Of a stretch of DNA of 64,000 bases, positions 9,642 through 19,054 are shown piece after piece. The notes under the pieces are model-generated. The model was given only the letters and a program-made list of their open reading frames with translations. It made no database searches and had not been told where the DNA came from. Each line of letters begins with the position of its first letter. The first letter of the stretch is position 1. Source of the DNA: UBA7359 sp963976795. GTDB lineage: Bacteria > Pseudomonadota > Gammaproteobacteria > Eutrophobiales > Eutrophobiaceae. A program made the translations under genes and the position numbers. The stretch lies in NCBI GenBank assembly GCA_963976795.1, contig CAXBLT010000015.1, positions 1 to 64,000 on the forward strand, given 5' to 3'.

Positions 9642-9686
9642 AATCAATGATTATTACCTTTTTAGTATAAGCTTGGGTATCCAAAA

Positions 9687-9926
9687 CTATTTCTGTTGTT
9701 CCCATTCTTCAGGAGTATATGTCTGAATAGCTAATGCGTGGATGTCAGTACCCATTTTAGCACCCAGTGTTTTATAAACCATCTGGTGTTGCTGGACCAT
9801 GGTTTTCCCCGCGAATAATTCACTGACAATACGAGCCTGAAAATGAGTTCCATCATCGCCTTCAACGATGATTTCGGCACCGGGCATGCCCGCTTCGATG
9901 AGTTGTTTGATAATCTGAGGATTCAT
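9687..9926 (-). CDS. ibaG: BolA family protein IbaG
   Basis: IbaG (YrbA) is a small BolA-like protein that partners monothiol glutaredoxins and binds an iron-sulfur cluster; it is linked to acid resistance and envelope homeostasis. The 79 residues show the BolA core: EGDDGTHFQARIVSELFAGKTMVQQHQMVY with the conserved His, then the GTDIHALAIQTYTPEEW end. Its place between mlaC and murA is conserved in gammaproteobacteria and supports IbaG over BolA. Confidence 0.92.
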   Translation of the reverse strand: MNPQIIKQLIEAGMPGAEIIVEGDDGTHFQARIVSELFAGKTMVQQHQMVYKTLGAKMGTDIHALAIQTYTPEEWEQQK

Positions 9927-9969
9927 AAAAATTATTGTCTATGATAAATGAGAATACGGTTGTATAAAG

Positions 9970-9998
9970 CAAGCAACCGGGCATTGCCCGGTTGCTTG
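9970..9998 (-). terminator. perfect hairpin between mlaC and ibaG
   Basis: CAAGCAACCGGGC and GCCCGGTTGCTTG form a perfect GC-rich 13-bp stem with a 3-nt loop, 22 bp past the mlaC stop. On the minus strand it is followed by CTTTATACA, a poor T-tract, so it may act as a partial terminator or attenuator that lowers read-through from mlaC into ibaG-murA. Confidence 0.55.
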
Positions 9999-10020
9999 AG
10001 TAATCGGTATTTACTGCTGG

Positions 10021-10644
10021 TTATTTTGTTAGGCTACTAGCTAGCCGTTCGTTTTTAATAGTGAGTTCATTGATAAGTGAGTCAAACCCATGTTTCTTGA
10101 TTTGCGTGGAAAATGATCCCCGATAAGTTGATACCAGACTGACGCCATCAACAGAGACATCAACCACTTTCCATGCATCACCCTTTTGATGCATGCGGTA
10201 GGCAACCGGAAATGGTTGTGCGCCGTCACTTGTCATCTCCGTTTTAACCAAAGCGAGCTTATTTTTTGGATTCATCTCAACAGGATAGTATTTAATTTCC
10301 TGCCCAGAATATTCAAGCAAGGCGCGGGCATAAGTACGGACTAATAATGTCTGGAACTGTGCAATAAAATCGCTACGTTGTGTCTCGCTTGCAGTCTTCC
10401 AGTTTTTACCAAGCACCCATTTTGACATGCTGGTAAAATCATAGTGAGGTATGACAAGCTCATTCACCACATCATAAATTTTTGATGGATTGGCATCCAA
10501 CTCAGAACGTTGAGATTGGATGCGTTCAATAACAGCATCTGCAGTTTGCTTAACGATTGCATCCGGGGTTTCCATCGCTGCTTGAGCAACACCAGCCATC
10601 ATGCTCAGGATCAAAATCAACGAATTTACGACTCTGACTTTCAT
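10021..10644 (-). CDS. mlaC: periplasmic phospholipid-binding protein MlaC (Ttg2D/HpnM family)
   Basis: MlaC carries phospholipids between the outer membrane and the MlaFEDB ABC transporter. The 207 residues have a signal peptide (about 1-22, ending GVAQA) and the MlaC/Ttg2 domain: VNELVIPHYDFTSMSKWVLGKNWKTAS and FQTLLVRTYARALLEYSGQ are typical. It sits upstream of ibaG-murA as in Mla operons, but mlaF, mlaE, mlaD and the STAS gene mlaB are missing here; instead a large MMPL exporter lies upstream. MlaC-like proteins paired with MMPL exporters are called HpnM in hopanoid loci, so HpnM-like function is an alternative. Confidence 0.85.
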   Translation of the reverse strand: MKVRVVNSLILILSMMAGVAQAAMETPDAIVKQTADAVIERIQSQRSELDANPSKIYDVVNELVIPHYDFTSMSKWVLGKNWKTASETQRSDFIAQFQTLLVRTYARALLEYSGQEIKYYPVEMNPKNKLALVKTEMTSDGAQPFPVAYRMHQKGDAWKVVDVSVDGVSLVSTYRGSFSTQIKKHGFDSLINELTIKNERLASSLTK

Positions 10645-10904
10645 TGTAATACCTCTAAAAGTTTATAATTTATCGACCCTCTATCGGGCTTAATAGTTCA
10701 GACAATCTGTTTTTTTATCAGCCACTCTGCTGAAGTTATTATTGGTCTTTGATCATCCGAAGGCGGATATTGTAATAACAATATATATTGATAGATAGTA
10801 CTTATTGTCAATGAATACTTTTAAATCTATATAGTCAGAACAAAGTCCACAAAATCATTTCTGACCTCACGGAAAGCATGTAACCTTTTGTTTATAATTG
10901 GTTT

Positions 10905-13379
10905 TTACCCAAACGGCTTAAGTATTAAGATTAATTTTGGCAGTAGCGTTAAGGCTGCAAACAATGCAATAAACATAGCCAACGCCGTCAATAGGCCAAA
11001 ATAAATCGTCGGTATAAAATTTGAAAGCACCAGTATTGAGAAACCAATAATAATAGTAATCGCTGTATAAAAAACAGCCTTACCAATGTTGGCATGACAA
11101 TAATGCATCGTTTTGACGTAATCGCCTGTCTTGGGTAGCTCTTCACGAAATCGATAGATGTAATGGATGCTGTTATCAACCGCAATACCTATCGTTATTG
11201 CAGCAATCGTTATAGTCATCATATCGAGTGGAATCCTGAGCAATCCCATTAAACCCAGAATAATCGCTGCAGCAAGTATATTCGGAATAATGCCGATAAT
11301 GGCGAGCGTAAAAGAGCGAAACAAAATAATCAGCATTAGAGCAATACCTGCCATAACGACACCCAAGGTTAATATTTGAGACTTGAATAAACTTTGCAGC
11401 ATATTGTTATAGAGCACCAATATACCCGTAATTTGGACCTTATCTTCAGCAAGCCCAATCTTTTCAACCAGATCTGTCTTGATCTGTTCCAACAATTCTT
11501 TACGTCTTAAATCTTTTAAAGAATCCAATATTCGAATACTGATACGTGCTTCATTATTCTCTTCTGAAACATAGGGGGTAATCATGGCATCCTTAATCTC
11601 ATCAGGCATATTCTTGCTAACTAGTGCTAGCTCGAACGCGTCAAACTCACCACCGTTAATTTCTTCTCCTACACGAATGATGGACACAAGCGACAAGACT
11701 TTACCAATCGCAGGAAAAGTATCCAGATGGTCATGTACTTGTTTGATCGTGTCTATTCGTTCTGGCGTAAACCAGACTTCATCCTGCCCCTCAGTAAAAG
11801 CACCAAACAAGGCATCAAAATCTTCAAACTCATCATCCTCTGAAGAGTCATCATCTTCTTCCGGCGCATCTTCAAGATTGATAATAATATCCATGGGCGT
11901 GGTTCCACCCATCTTTTCATCGATTAACCGAAGACCCTTATAAATTTCTGTACTATCGCTAAAATAATTTATAAAACTATTTTCCACTTCAAGACGAGTA
12001 ATACCGTAGGTACTAACAGCGGCAAGAATTACGGTAATTATTAATATTTTATTGCCGTGTATCTCGGTCAGGCTGGCAAGTTTGGATGTAAATTGAAACT
12101 CATCTTTTGAACCCAGATTTTCTGTTCCCTTTCCCAGCATGCCTAATATAGATGGGAATAAAATAAATGATGTCAAGAAAGTCACGCTTAATCCTATCGT
12201 CATCATCCAACCAAAATCTATAATTGGTTTAATGCCACTAACCACCAGGGAACTGAATGCCATGATCGTTGTTAACGCGGTATACAGGCACGGCCAAACC
12301 ATCTTGCTTGCCATGGATAGTACAAGCTCATGTTGTGATAGCTCAGGATGGTCATTGAGTAATTGTCGATAGCGAACGATTAGATGTACATTCATTGACA
12401 TTGTGATGATCAACATCAACGATATAAAGTTCGAGGATATGACTGTGACATTCCAACCGACCAGACTAAGCAAGCCAAGCATGAGTAATCCAGCATAAAA
12501 ACAGCTCAGCAAAGGCAACATCACCCATCTGAGTTTACGAAAGATAATAGATAACATCCCAACAAGAAACAAAAACACACCGACACCAAAAACAATCAAG
12601 TCGTTTTTAATATAAGTGATCATGTCGTCGGTAATCATGGTTACGCCACCCATATGCAGAGTGCCGTATTGTTGATATTTTGAAATGATTTCTCTTATAT
12701 CAATAATATTATCGTGGTTAGTTTTATCGATAACATTTTTCTTTGCCGTATATTCGACTAGTATTTCATCCAGCCGCGTTTGTTCTGCTCCATCAAGACC
12801 TTCTGTGTCAGCTTTGATCAAAAGCTGGTTACGCTCACGTTGCAAGTCACGAAACTCAGGGTTGTCTTTTAAATTAATTTGAATAGCAGTTGTTTGACCA
12901 TCTTCGCTAATGATTAATTCTTTATAAATAGGACTATTAAATAATTCCTGTTTAACCTTTTCAATATCAAGGCCACCACCTTCTATAGTACGAACGTTAT
13001 CAGCTACATCGGTTAATGTTCCCTCGACCTGTCTGACCAGTGGCACATCAACTAAACTTATTACTGACTCAACTGGCTGCAGAGTTCTAAAATCATCACG
13101 AATTCTGGTAATTACATCAAATGAAGATTGAGAAAAAAGATCTTCGTTTGGAGAAAAAGTTACAAACAGAAAATCTTTCGTTCCATAGCGCTCTAATGTT
13201 TCACGAAATAACTTTAGATCTTTATCATCTTCCAACAACAATGAGTCTGCCGATGCATCCAGTTTGAAATCCTTTGTTTGCATGGCAAAAAACCCAAGTA
13301 ATACTGCCATCGACAAACAAACCAACATAGGCTGTTTTAATATAAAAGATGAATATACCGATTTAATTAGCGTAATCAT
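10905..13379 (-). CDS. RND superfamily (MMPL-type) exporter
   Basis: A large inner-membrane protein of about 824 residues with the two-fold layout of the MMPL/RND superfamily. Helix 1 is near the N-terminus, followed by a periplasmic domain of about 200 residues, five helices (around FGVGVFLFLVGMLSIIF to FLTSFILFPSILGML), a second periplasmic domain with an acidic insert (EEDDDSSEDDEFEDFD), and five more helices. GIAVDNSIHYIYRFREE matches the proton-relay helix of the family. Relatives move lipids, hopanoids or carotenoids. I prefer the ATG at 13379 (MITLIKSVY) over the TTG at 13406 that overlaps gloA. Substrate is unknown; the mlaC neighbour suggests a lipid. Confidence 0.8.
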   Translation of the reverse strand: MITLIKSVYSSFILKQPMLVCLSMAVLLGFFAMQTKDFKLDASADSLLLEDDKDLKLFRETLERYGTKDFLFVTFSPNEDLFSQSSFDVITRIRDDFRTLQPVESVISLVDVPLVRQVEGTLTDVADNVRTIEGGGLDIEKVKQELFNSPIYKELIISEDGQTTAIQINLKDNPEFRDLQRERNQLLIKADTEGLDGAEQTRLDEILVEYTAKKNVIDKTNHDNIIDIREIISKYQQYGTLHMGGVTMITDDMITYIKNDLIVFGVGVFLFLVGMLSIIFRKLRWVMLPLLSCFYAGLLMLGLLSLVGWNVTVISSNFISLMLIITMSMNVHLIVRYRQLLNDHPELSQHELVLSMASKMVWPCLYTALTTIMAFSSLVVSGIKPIIDFGWMMTIGLSVTFLTSFILFPSILGMLGKGTENLGSKDEFQFTSKLASLTEIHGNKILIITVILAAVSTYGITRLEVENSFINYFSDSTEIYKGLRLIDEKMGGTTPMDIIINLEDAPEEDDDSSEDDEFEDFDALFGAFTEGQDEVWFTPERIDTIKQVHDHLDTFPAIGKVLSLVSIIRVGEEINGGEFDAFELALVSKNMPDEIKDAMITPYVSEENNEARISIRILDSLKDLRRKELLEQIKTDLVEKIGLAEDKVQITGILVLYNNMLQSLFKSQILTLGVVMAGIALMLIILFRSFTLAIIGIIPNILAAAIILGLMGLLRIPLDMMTITIAAITIGIAVDNSIHYIYRFREELPKTGDYVKTMHYCHANIGKAVFYTAITIIIGFSILVLSNFIPTIYFGLLTALAMFIALFAALTLLPKLILILKPFG

Positions 13380-13402
13380 GTAAGTAACGTTTATTTTTAT
13401 TA

Positions 13403-13786
13403 TCAAAAGTCTTCTAGTAACTCTACCTTATAACCGTCAGGATCTTCGACAAAGGCAATCACCGTATCGCCGCCTTGCATAGGACCCGCCTCTCTAACGA
13501 CATTGCCACCCAGTTCTTTAATCTTATCGCATGCCTTATAAACATCATCAACACCGATAGCAATATGTCCATACGCATTACCTAGATCATATGATTCTGT
13601 TCCCCAGTTGTGTGTTAGTTCCAGGACTGTGGTTTCAGATTCATCGCCATAACCAAGATAGGCCAAAGAAAATTCATGCTCAGGATAATCATGCTTGCGC
13701 AACAATTTCATTCCAAGGACGTCTTTATAAAACTGCAAAGACTTTTCAAGGTTGCCAACTCTCAACATTGTGTGCAACATGCGCAT
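13403..13786 (-). CDS. gloA: lactoylglutathione lyase (glyoxalase I)
   Basis: GloA isomerises the hemithioacetal of methylglyoxal and glutathione to S-lactoylglutathione, detoxifying methylglyoxal. The product of about 127 residues begins MRMLHTMLRVGNLEKSLQFY, matching the family's conserved start, so I place the start at ATG 13786 rather than the in-frame TTG at 13792. Metal-site residues H5, E (in TTVLELTHNWG), H (GHIAIGVDD) and E (YKVELLE) are all visible, as in the nickel-dependent class. It begins 2 bp after the purN stop. Confidence 0.95.
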   Translation of the reverse strand: MRMLHTMLRVGNLEKSLQFYKDVLGMKLLRKHDYPEHEFSLAYLGYGDESETTVLELTHNWGTESYDLGNAYGHIAIGVDDVYKACDKIKELGGNVVREAGPMQGGDTVIAFVEDPDGYKVELLEDF

Positions 13787-13788
13787 AC

Positions 13789-14409
13789 TCAAATTTCCCC
13801 TTGTCTATAATCTGAAGGCAATATAATACTGCCATCTACTATTTTTTGTATGGTTTCTGCAAATAAAACATGCTCGACCTTTAAAACCTTGGCCGCTAGG
13901 GACTCTGCCGACTCATCAGGCGCAATAGATACCGCTCGCTGCGCCAAAATTGCACCTTCATCGTATTCTCCATCAACTAAATGGATAGTTACGCCACTCT
14001 CTTTTTCACCAGCGGCAAGAACAGCTCGATGCACATTAATTCCGAACATCCCTTTTCCACCAAACTTTGGTAGCAAAGAAGGGTGTATATTAATAATCTT
14101 ACCTCTGTAGTTGGACAACACTTTCGGGCCAATTTTTTTCATATACCCGGCTAATAAGACAAGATCAATATCGTGTGCATTTAATACCGCTGTCATCGCC
14201 ATATCCAATGCATCAGGATCGGGATAGGTACTCGAACCTATATGAGCCGTTTTAATATTTTTTTCCTGAGCTGAAACCAACGCTAATGAATCCTTGTTAT
14301 TACTGATCACAAGTTCAACACTTGCTGATAAATCACCTCGCTCACAGGCATTTGCTATCGCCACCATATTGCTACCACGCCCGGAGACTAAAATGCCCAG
14401 TTTCTTCAT
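13789..14409 (-). CDS. purN: phosphoribosylglycinamide formyltransferase
   Basis: PurN uses 10-formyl-tetrahydrofolate to formylate GAR in purine synthesis. The 206 residues show GRGSNMVAI at the phosphate-binding N-terminus, the catalytic IINIHPSLLPKFGG block with Asn and His, and HLVDGEYDEGAIL with the catalytic Asp. It overlaps pdxB by ATGA and abuts gloA. The usual partner purM is not here, which is unusual, as purMN is the common gammaproteobacterial pair. Confidence 0.95.
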   Translation of the reverse strand: MKKLGILVSGRGSNMVAIANACERGDLSASVELVISNNKDSLALVSAQEKNIKTAHIGSSTYPDPDALDMAMTAVLNAHDIDLVLLAGYMKKIGPKVLSNYRGKIINIHPSLLPKFGGKGMFGINVHRAVLAAGEKESGVTIHLVDGEYDEGAILAQRAVSIAPDESAESLAAKVLKVEHVLFAETIQKIVDGSIILPSDYRQGEI

Positions 14410-15551
14410 ACTGATTTTGTTTTAAACCCCAATTCTAACAAGCATTGTTTTATTTTATTATTCAAATTTTTTATATTAATTTGCCTGTTTGTAAACTCAC
14501 GTCGTATTGGATAATTCTTCCTTAAACTATCGAAATAAACAGCACGATCCTCGTTTACCATAGTTACCAATTCTCTAAGCGCAATGGCATCACTTCTAAC
14601 ATCATATGTCTGCATTACTGCTAATTGAACCGCTGTATCATCATCATACTCAATAATATCAGCCATAAATTCGGGCGTTAAATCGTTGGTAGTACTCAAA
14701 TTATTTTTAGTCTGCGTCAGCAACGCCGCGGCAATAATATTAGTTGCTTTAAGTTTCCCATCATAACTATATCCTGCAATATGTGGCGTTCCGATAAAGG
14801 TTTCTTGCAATAAGTTGATATTGATTTCCGGCTCATTGCACCAAACATCCAGGATCAACGTAGCGCCTGGCCTGGCTTCTTTGAATGACAATAAAGCCGC
14901 TTCATCGATCACTTCCCCACGGGATGTGTTAACCAACACTACATCCGATTTTAATCTAGCTAGAAATGATTCGTCGACTAGTTTTCTGGTCGGGTACTGG
15001 CCCTCTGCTGTTAGCGGTACGTGTAGCGTAATGATGTCTGCTTCTAAAACTTGTTCAAGATCAACATAAGATCCGGTTGAACCCTGTTCAGCTAACGGGG
15101 GGTCGTTCAATAAGCATTGCACACCTAGCGACTCCAGAAAACTTTTCACTCTCGAACCCACTTGACCGCAGCCTATGATGCCCACTGTTTTTTTAGCTAG
15201 ATCAAAATCATTAAATTCAGCCGTTGCCAACAAACTACTCAAGACATATTCGGCAACAGAACGAGCGTTGCTACCCGGGGCATGAACAAAACTGATGTTG
15301 GATTTTTTCAGATAGTCGATATCAATATGGTCTATGCCACTTGTAGCAGAGCCGACAAAACTAATGCTGGAATCTTTCAAAAGCGATTCACCTACCTGCG
15401 TAACAGACCTAACTAGTAATACATCTGAATTCTTGACAGCAGTTTCATCGATAGAACGACCATCGACTAGTTCGACCTTGCCGAACTTTGAGAAAGTCTC
15501 TTCAGCAAGGAGGATTTGTTGATCCGCAACAATGGACAGTGACTGAGACAC
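14406..15551 (-). CDS. pdxB: 4-phosphoerythronate dehydrogenase
   Basis: PdxB oxidises 4-phosphoerythronate in the DXP-dependent pyridoxal phosphate pathway. The 381 residues have the D-2-hydroxyacid dehydrogenase fold: VGIIGCGQVGSRV is the NAD motif, and the catalytic Arg, Glu and His lie in NTSRGEVIDE, DVWCNEPEI and FIGTPHIAGYS. The C-terminal extension (about residues 290-381) is the PdxB dimerisation domain, which separates it from SerA or GhrB. The start is GTG at 15551. It heads the pdxB-purN-gloA-exporter run. Confidence 0.93.
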   Translation of the reverse strand: MSQSLSIVADQQILLAEETFSKFGKVELVDGRSIDETAVKNSDVLLVRSVTQVGESLLKDSSISFVGSATSGIDHIDIDYLKKSNISFVHAPGSNARSVAEYVLSSLLATAEFNDFDLAKKTVGIIGCGQVGSRVKSFLESLGVQCLLNDPPLAEQGSTGSYVDLEQVLEADIITLHVPLTAEGQYPTRKLVDESFLARLKSDVVLVNTSRGEVIDEAALLSFKEARPGATLILDVWCNEPEININLLQETFIGTPHIAGYSYDGKLKATNIIAAALLTQTKNNLSTTNDLTPEFMADIIEYDDDTAVQLAVMQTYDVRSDAIALRELVTMVNEDRAVYFDSLRKNYPIRREFTNRQINIKNLNNKIKQCLLELGFKTKSV

Positions 15552-15721
15552 TATTTAAATAAATAAATTTTCACGAGTTTGGTACCCTAACAAAACCAAG
15601 AGCCCAGACTGAAAATCAGAGTTTATATTCATTAAATGAAGCTTTGAGCACATTTTTACCATCAATAGACATCTCTAGGTGACGCGACGCATGAAAACAA
15701 AAGAACATCCGTAAGAAAATG

Positions 15722-16657
15722 TCAGGGCATGGTATCCAAATCAGCGCCTTCTTTCTGAACTGGCATTAGATCTTCTCTCGTGATACCCAAGGCTAAGGTA
15801 ACCGGACTAGCAACAAAAATAGACGAATAGGTTCCAATTAAAACACCAATAATCAAGGCGGTTGCAAAACTATGTATGATTTCACCACCAAAGATAAATA
15901 ATGCGACTAACACTAATAATGTTGTTAATGAAGTCACTAACGTTCTACTCAATGTTTGGTTGAGCGAAAAGTTAAATATTTCTGTTGATGTTGCCTCACG
16001 GACTTTGTGAAAATTTTCACGCACGCGATCAAAAACAACAATAGTATCGTTTAAGGAATAACCAATCACAGCAAGTAGTGCCGCGAGTACAGTTAAATCG
16101 AAATCAAAGTGTGTAATTGAAAATATACCCAAAGTGATCAACACATCATGTACAAGCGCGGCAATTGCACCGACAGCAAAGCGTCTCTGAAAACGTAGTG
16201 CAACATAGATAAAGATCCCCATCAATGCATAGATCATGGCTAGTCCACCATCGTCTTTAAGCTCTTCACCAACCTGCGGGCCGACAAACTCAACCCTGCG
16301 CATTTCTATGTTTGAGCCTGTGTCTTTAAGTAAGCTCAGTATTTTGTTACTGATATCAGCGTTGTTCAGCCCTTCGCTCGGCGGGATTCTTATTAAAATA
16401 TCGTTGGCCGAACCAAAGTATTGAATAGTGGCATCCTTAAACTCTGAATCACTTAATGAAGATCGGACACTATCTAAATCAACAGACTCTGAATAACCGA
16501 CCTCAATCAATGTGCCTCCGGTAAAATCAATCCCAAAGGTTAAACCTTCAAGAGAAATTGAAATTATAGACATAATGATGAGTAAACTGGAGACGACCAA
16601 ACCAACCTTTCGTTTACTCATGAAGTCAAAATTAAACCGTGTTTTTTGCATTTCCAT
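15722..16657 (-). CDS. secF: protein translocase subunit SecF
   Basis: SecF, with SecD and YajC, uses the proton gradient to pull proteins through SecYEG on the periplasmic side. The 311 residues start with FDFMSKRKVGLVVSSLL leading into helix 1, then the first periplasmic domain with GIDFTGGTLIEVGY, and five helices ending near residue 295, including VIGYSLNDTIVVFDRVREN. Length is typical. It follows secD by 43 bp. Confidence 0.97.
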   Translation of the reverse strand: MEMQKTRFNFDFMSKRKVGLVVSSLLIIMSIISISLEGLTFGIDFTGGTLIEVGYSESVDLDSVRSSLSDSEFKDATIQYFGSANDILIRIPPSEGLNNADISNKILSLLKDTGSNIEMRRVEFVGPQVGEELKDDGGLAMIYALMGIFIYVALRFQRRFAVGAIAALVHDVLITLGIFSITHFDFDLTVLAALLAVIGYSLNDTIVVFDRVRENFHKVREATSTEIFNFSLNQTLSRTLVTSLTTLLVLVALFIFGGEIIHSFATALIIGVLIGTYSSIFVASPVTLALGITREDLMPVQKEGADLDTMP

Positions 16658-16700
16658 GATAGCTTTCTCTACTTAAATACGTTCTGATTCTGGTTTTATA

Positions 16701-18560
16701 TTATATTTTCAATTTTTCCAGGCGACGTCCGCCATAGATTAAATTGACCAAGCCACGCGTTACCATGATGGCAGTGAACATTGAAGACATAATGCCTAGT
16801 GAGAGCGTGACAGCGAAACCTTTGATAGGCCCGGTGCCAAAACTGAATAGAACCAATGCCGCAATCAAGGTCGTAATGTTGGCATCCGCGATAGTTGAAA
16901 ATGCCTTTTCATAACCCGCGTGAATGCTGGCTTGCGGCGAATTACCATTACGAATCTCTTCGCGAATTCGCTCGAAGATCAGCACATTGGCATCAACGGC
17001 CATACCGACCGTCAAGACAATCCCGGCAATACCCGGCAAGGTCAGTGTCGCTTGCAATAATGATAACAAGGCGACGATCAAAACCAGATTTAAAGCTAAC
17101 GCAACATTAGCGACAAGACCAAAGACCTTATAATAAACCGCCATAAAAACCAGCACCAATGCAAAGCCAATTATCACTGATGCAAAACCTTTATCAATAT
17201 TATCTTGCCCCAGACTTGGTCCGATAGTTCGTTCTTCTATAATGTAAATTGGTGCCGCTAGTGCTCCTGCGCGAAGTAATAATGCAAGCGTTCTTGCTTC
17301 TTTCGTTGATTCAAGACCGGTAATTTGAAAACGTTTTCCGAGTTGCTCTCGGATAACCGCTGCATTAATGACTTCTTCTATTACTTCTTTCTTCTCAACA
17401 AGCTCGCCATTTTCTTCAACGGTCTCTACTTTATTCTCAATAAAAACAACTGCGAGTCGTTTGCCCACGTTATCACGCGTCGCATGACTCATTCGTTTTG
17501 CCCCCTTACCATCAAGGGTAATGGTCACATTGGGCTGCCCACTTAAACCGTCGATCCCTGATGCCGCATCAATAATGGAATCACCCGTGAGCATGACTTG
17601 CTTTTCTAAAAGGATAGGAATACCACCACGTTGATAGTAAAGCTTGGAACCTGCAGGCACACGCCCATCTACAGCATCTTGTGCAACATGATCTTCATCG
17701 ACCATTCTGAACTCAAGCGTAGCAGTAGCACCCAGAATATTCTTTGCCTTTGCTGTATCTTGTACACCAGGAAGCTGTACTACGACTCGGCTAAGACCTT
17801 GTTGTTGAATCACCGGTTCCGCAACACCTAATTCATTTACACGTTTTCTGAGAGTTGTAATATTTTGTTGTAAGGCCAGTTTTTGCGTATCAAGCAATAC
17901 TTGCTCTTTTAGCTTGGCGACCAATTGCGACTCATCTCCACCCGCTTCCAGGAGTGTAACTTCAAGATCCGGAAACTCGTCTTCGATTAGTGACTCTCCA
18001 CTATTACGTTCAGTGTCATCTTTAAACCGTACTAATAAACCACCCGCATCATTGCGTGTAATCGTTTTATAGCGAACCTTGTTTTCACGCAATATGCTCC
18101 GCAAATCGGACATATAACGATCTTCCGCCTTGGAAATGGCGGCTTCCATATCGACTTGCATCAAGAAATGAACGCCTCCGCGTAAGTCGAGGCCAAGGAA
18201 CATCGGTTCAGCACCAAATTTGGTTAACCAGTCTGGTGTTGCAGGGGCTAAATTAAGCGCAACTGAGTAGTTTCTGCCTAAAGATTTTTCCACAACCGAC
18301 TTCGCTTTTAGTTGTGTTGCAGTATCACCAAATCGAATTGTCAGACTTTCCGGTTCTATATCAATGGATTTAAAGACTATCCCGGCCTCTTCTAGTGCAG
18401 TACTAACCTGAAATTCAGTCAATTCACTGACCTCAGATGCGCCAGAGGCAGAAATTTGCAGAGACGGGTCTTTGTCATACAGGTTTGGCAGTGCAAACAA
18501 GACTCCCAAACCAATCAATAGAATAATAAAACTGTACTTCCAGGGAGAATAACGATTCAT
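16701..18560 (-). CDS. secD: protein translocase subunit SecD
   Basis: SecD is the larger SecDF subunit. The 619 residues have helix 1 (FIILLIGLGVLFALPNLY), the periplasmic P1 domain with LGLDLRGGVHFLMQVD, and the C-terminal helices with GMAVDANVLIFERIREE carrying the proton-path Asp. Residues about 385-415 contain a charged insert (ENKVETVEENGELVEKKEV) within the P1 region. yajC lies 42 bp upstream, giving the standard yajC-secD-secF operon. Confidence 0.97.
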   Translation of the reverse strand: MNRYSPWKYSFIILLIGLGVLFALPNLYDKDPSLQISASGASEVSELTEFQVSTALEEAGIVFKSIDIEPESLTIRFGDTATQLKAKSVVEKSLGRNYSVALNLAPATPDWLTKFGAEPMFLGLDLRGGVHFLMQVDMEAAISKAEDRYMSDLRSILRENKVRYKTITRNDAGGLLVRFKDDTERNSGESLIEDEFPDLEVTLLEAGGDESQLVAKLKEQVLLDTQKLALQQNITTLRKRVNELGVAEPVIQQQGLSRVVVQLPGVQDTAKAKNILGATATLEFRMVDEDHVAQDAVDGRVPAGSKLYYQRGGIPILLEKQVMLTGDSIIDAASGIDGLSGQPNVTITLDGKGAKRMSHATRDNVGKRLAVVFIENKVETVEENGELVEKKEVIEEVINAAVIREQLGKRFQITGLESTKEARTLALLLRAGALAAPIYIIEERTIGPSLGQDNIDKGFASVIIGFALVLVFMAVYYKVFGLVANVALALNLVLIVALLSLLQATLTLPGIAGIVLTVGMAVDANVLIFERIREEIRNGNSPQASIHAGYEKAFSTIADANITTLIAALVLFSFGTGPIKGFAVTLSLGIMSSMFTAIMVTRGLVNLIYGGRRLEKLKI

Positions 18561-18602
18561 GACAATAGCCTGCTTAAAAGTAATGTATTTTTAATATTTG
18601 AC

Positions 18603-18929
18603 CTAAAGAGTCTTCAACGTGCCTTTTGGCAAGACAACGGAAACAGATTGCTTTTGCACCTTAACTTCTGTGTCTTTGGCGATCTCAACAGAGATAAAGT
18701 TATCGCCCACTTCAACTATTTTCCCAAGCAACCCACCGTTTGTAGCAATCTCATCACCCTTGGCCAAGGCTGAAACCAAGGCCTTGTGTTGTTTTGCCTG
18801 CTTCAGTTGTGGCCGAATCAGGAAAAAGTAAAAAACGGCAAATAAGATAATTAACGGCAGAAAACTGGCTAGACCAGGTTCCTGTTGTGCGGGCGCCGCC
18901 CACACATTACTGACAAAAAAATCCAACAT
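18603..18929 (-). CDS. yajC: Sec translocon accessory protein YajC
   Basis: YajC is a small inner-membrane component of the SecDF-YajC complex. The 108 residues give an N-terminal membrane helix (FLPLIILFAVFYFFLIRPQ) followed by the conserved KQHKALVSALAKGDEIATNGGLLGKI and a beta-rich tail. The frame continues upstream to 18971, but the ATG at 18929 (MLDFFVSN) matches the family start. It is the first gene of yajC-secDF; tgt usually comes next upstream, but here the MNIO pair is inserted between yajC and tgt. Confidence 0.95.
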   Translation of the reverse strand: MLDFFVSNVWAAPAQQEPGLASFLPLIILFAVFYFFLIRPQLKQAKQHKALVSALAKGDEIATNGGLLGKIVEVGDNFISVEIAKDTEVKVQKQSVSVVLPKGTLKTL

Positions 18930-19054
18930 TGATAATTTCTCGGAGTTTAAAAAGCGCGCATTATGCCACAAATCCGTTGAGATTTAGTAAAGATAACGCC
19001 TTAATTGGTTTCTGGGGTTATTTCTTCAAACTTCAATGCCCAAAACAACTGTAA

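Noticed and set aside
11584..11943. Serine-rich 119-codon frame opposite the MMPL exporter
   Set aside because: It is the antisense shadow of the exporter's acidic loop; no start signal and no family.
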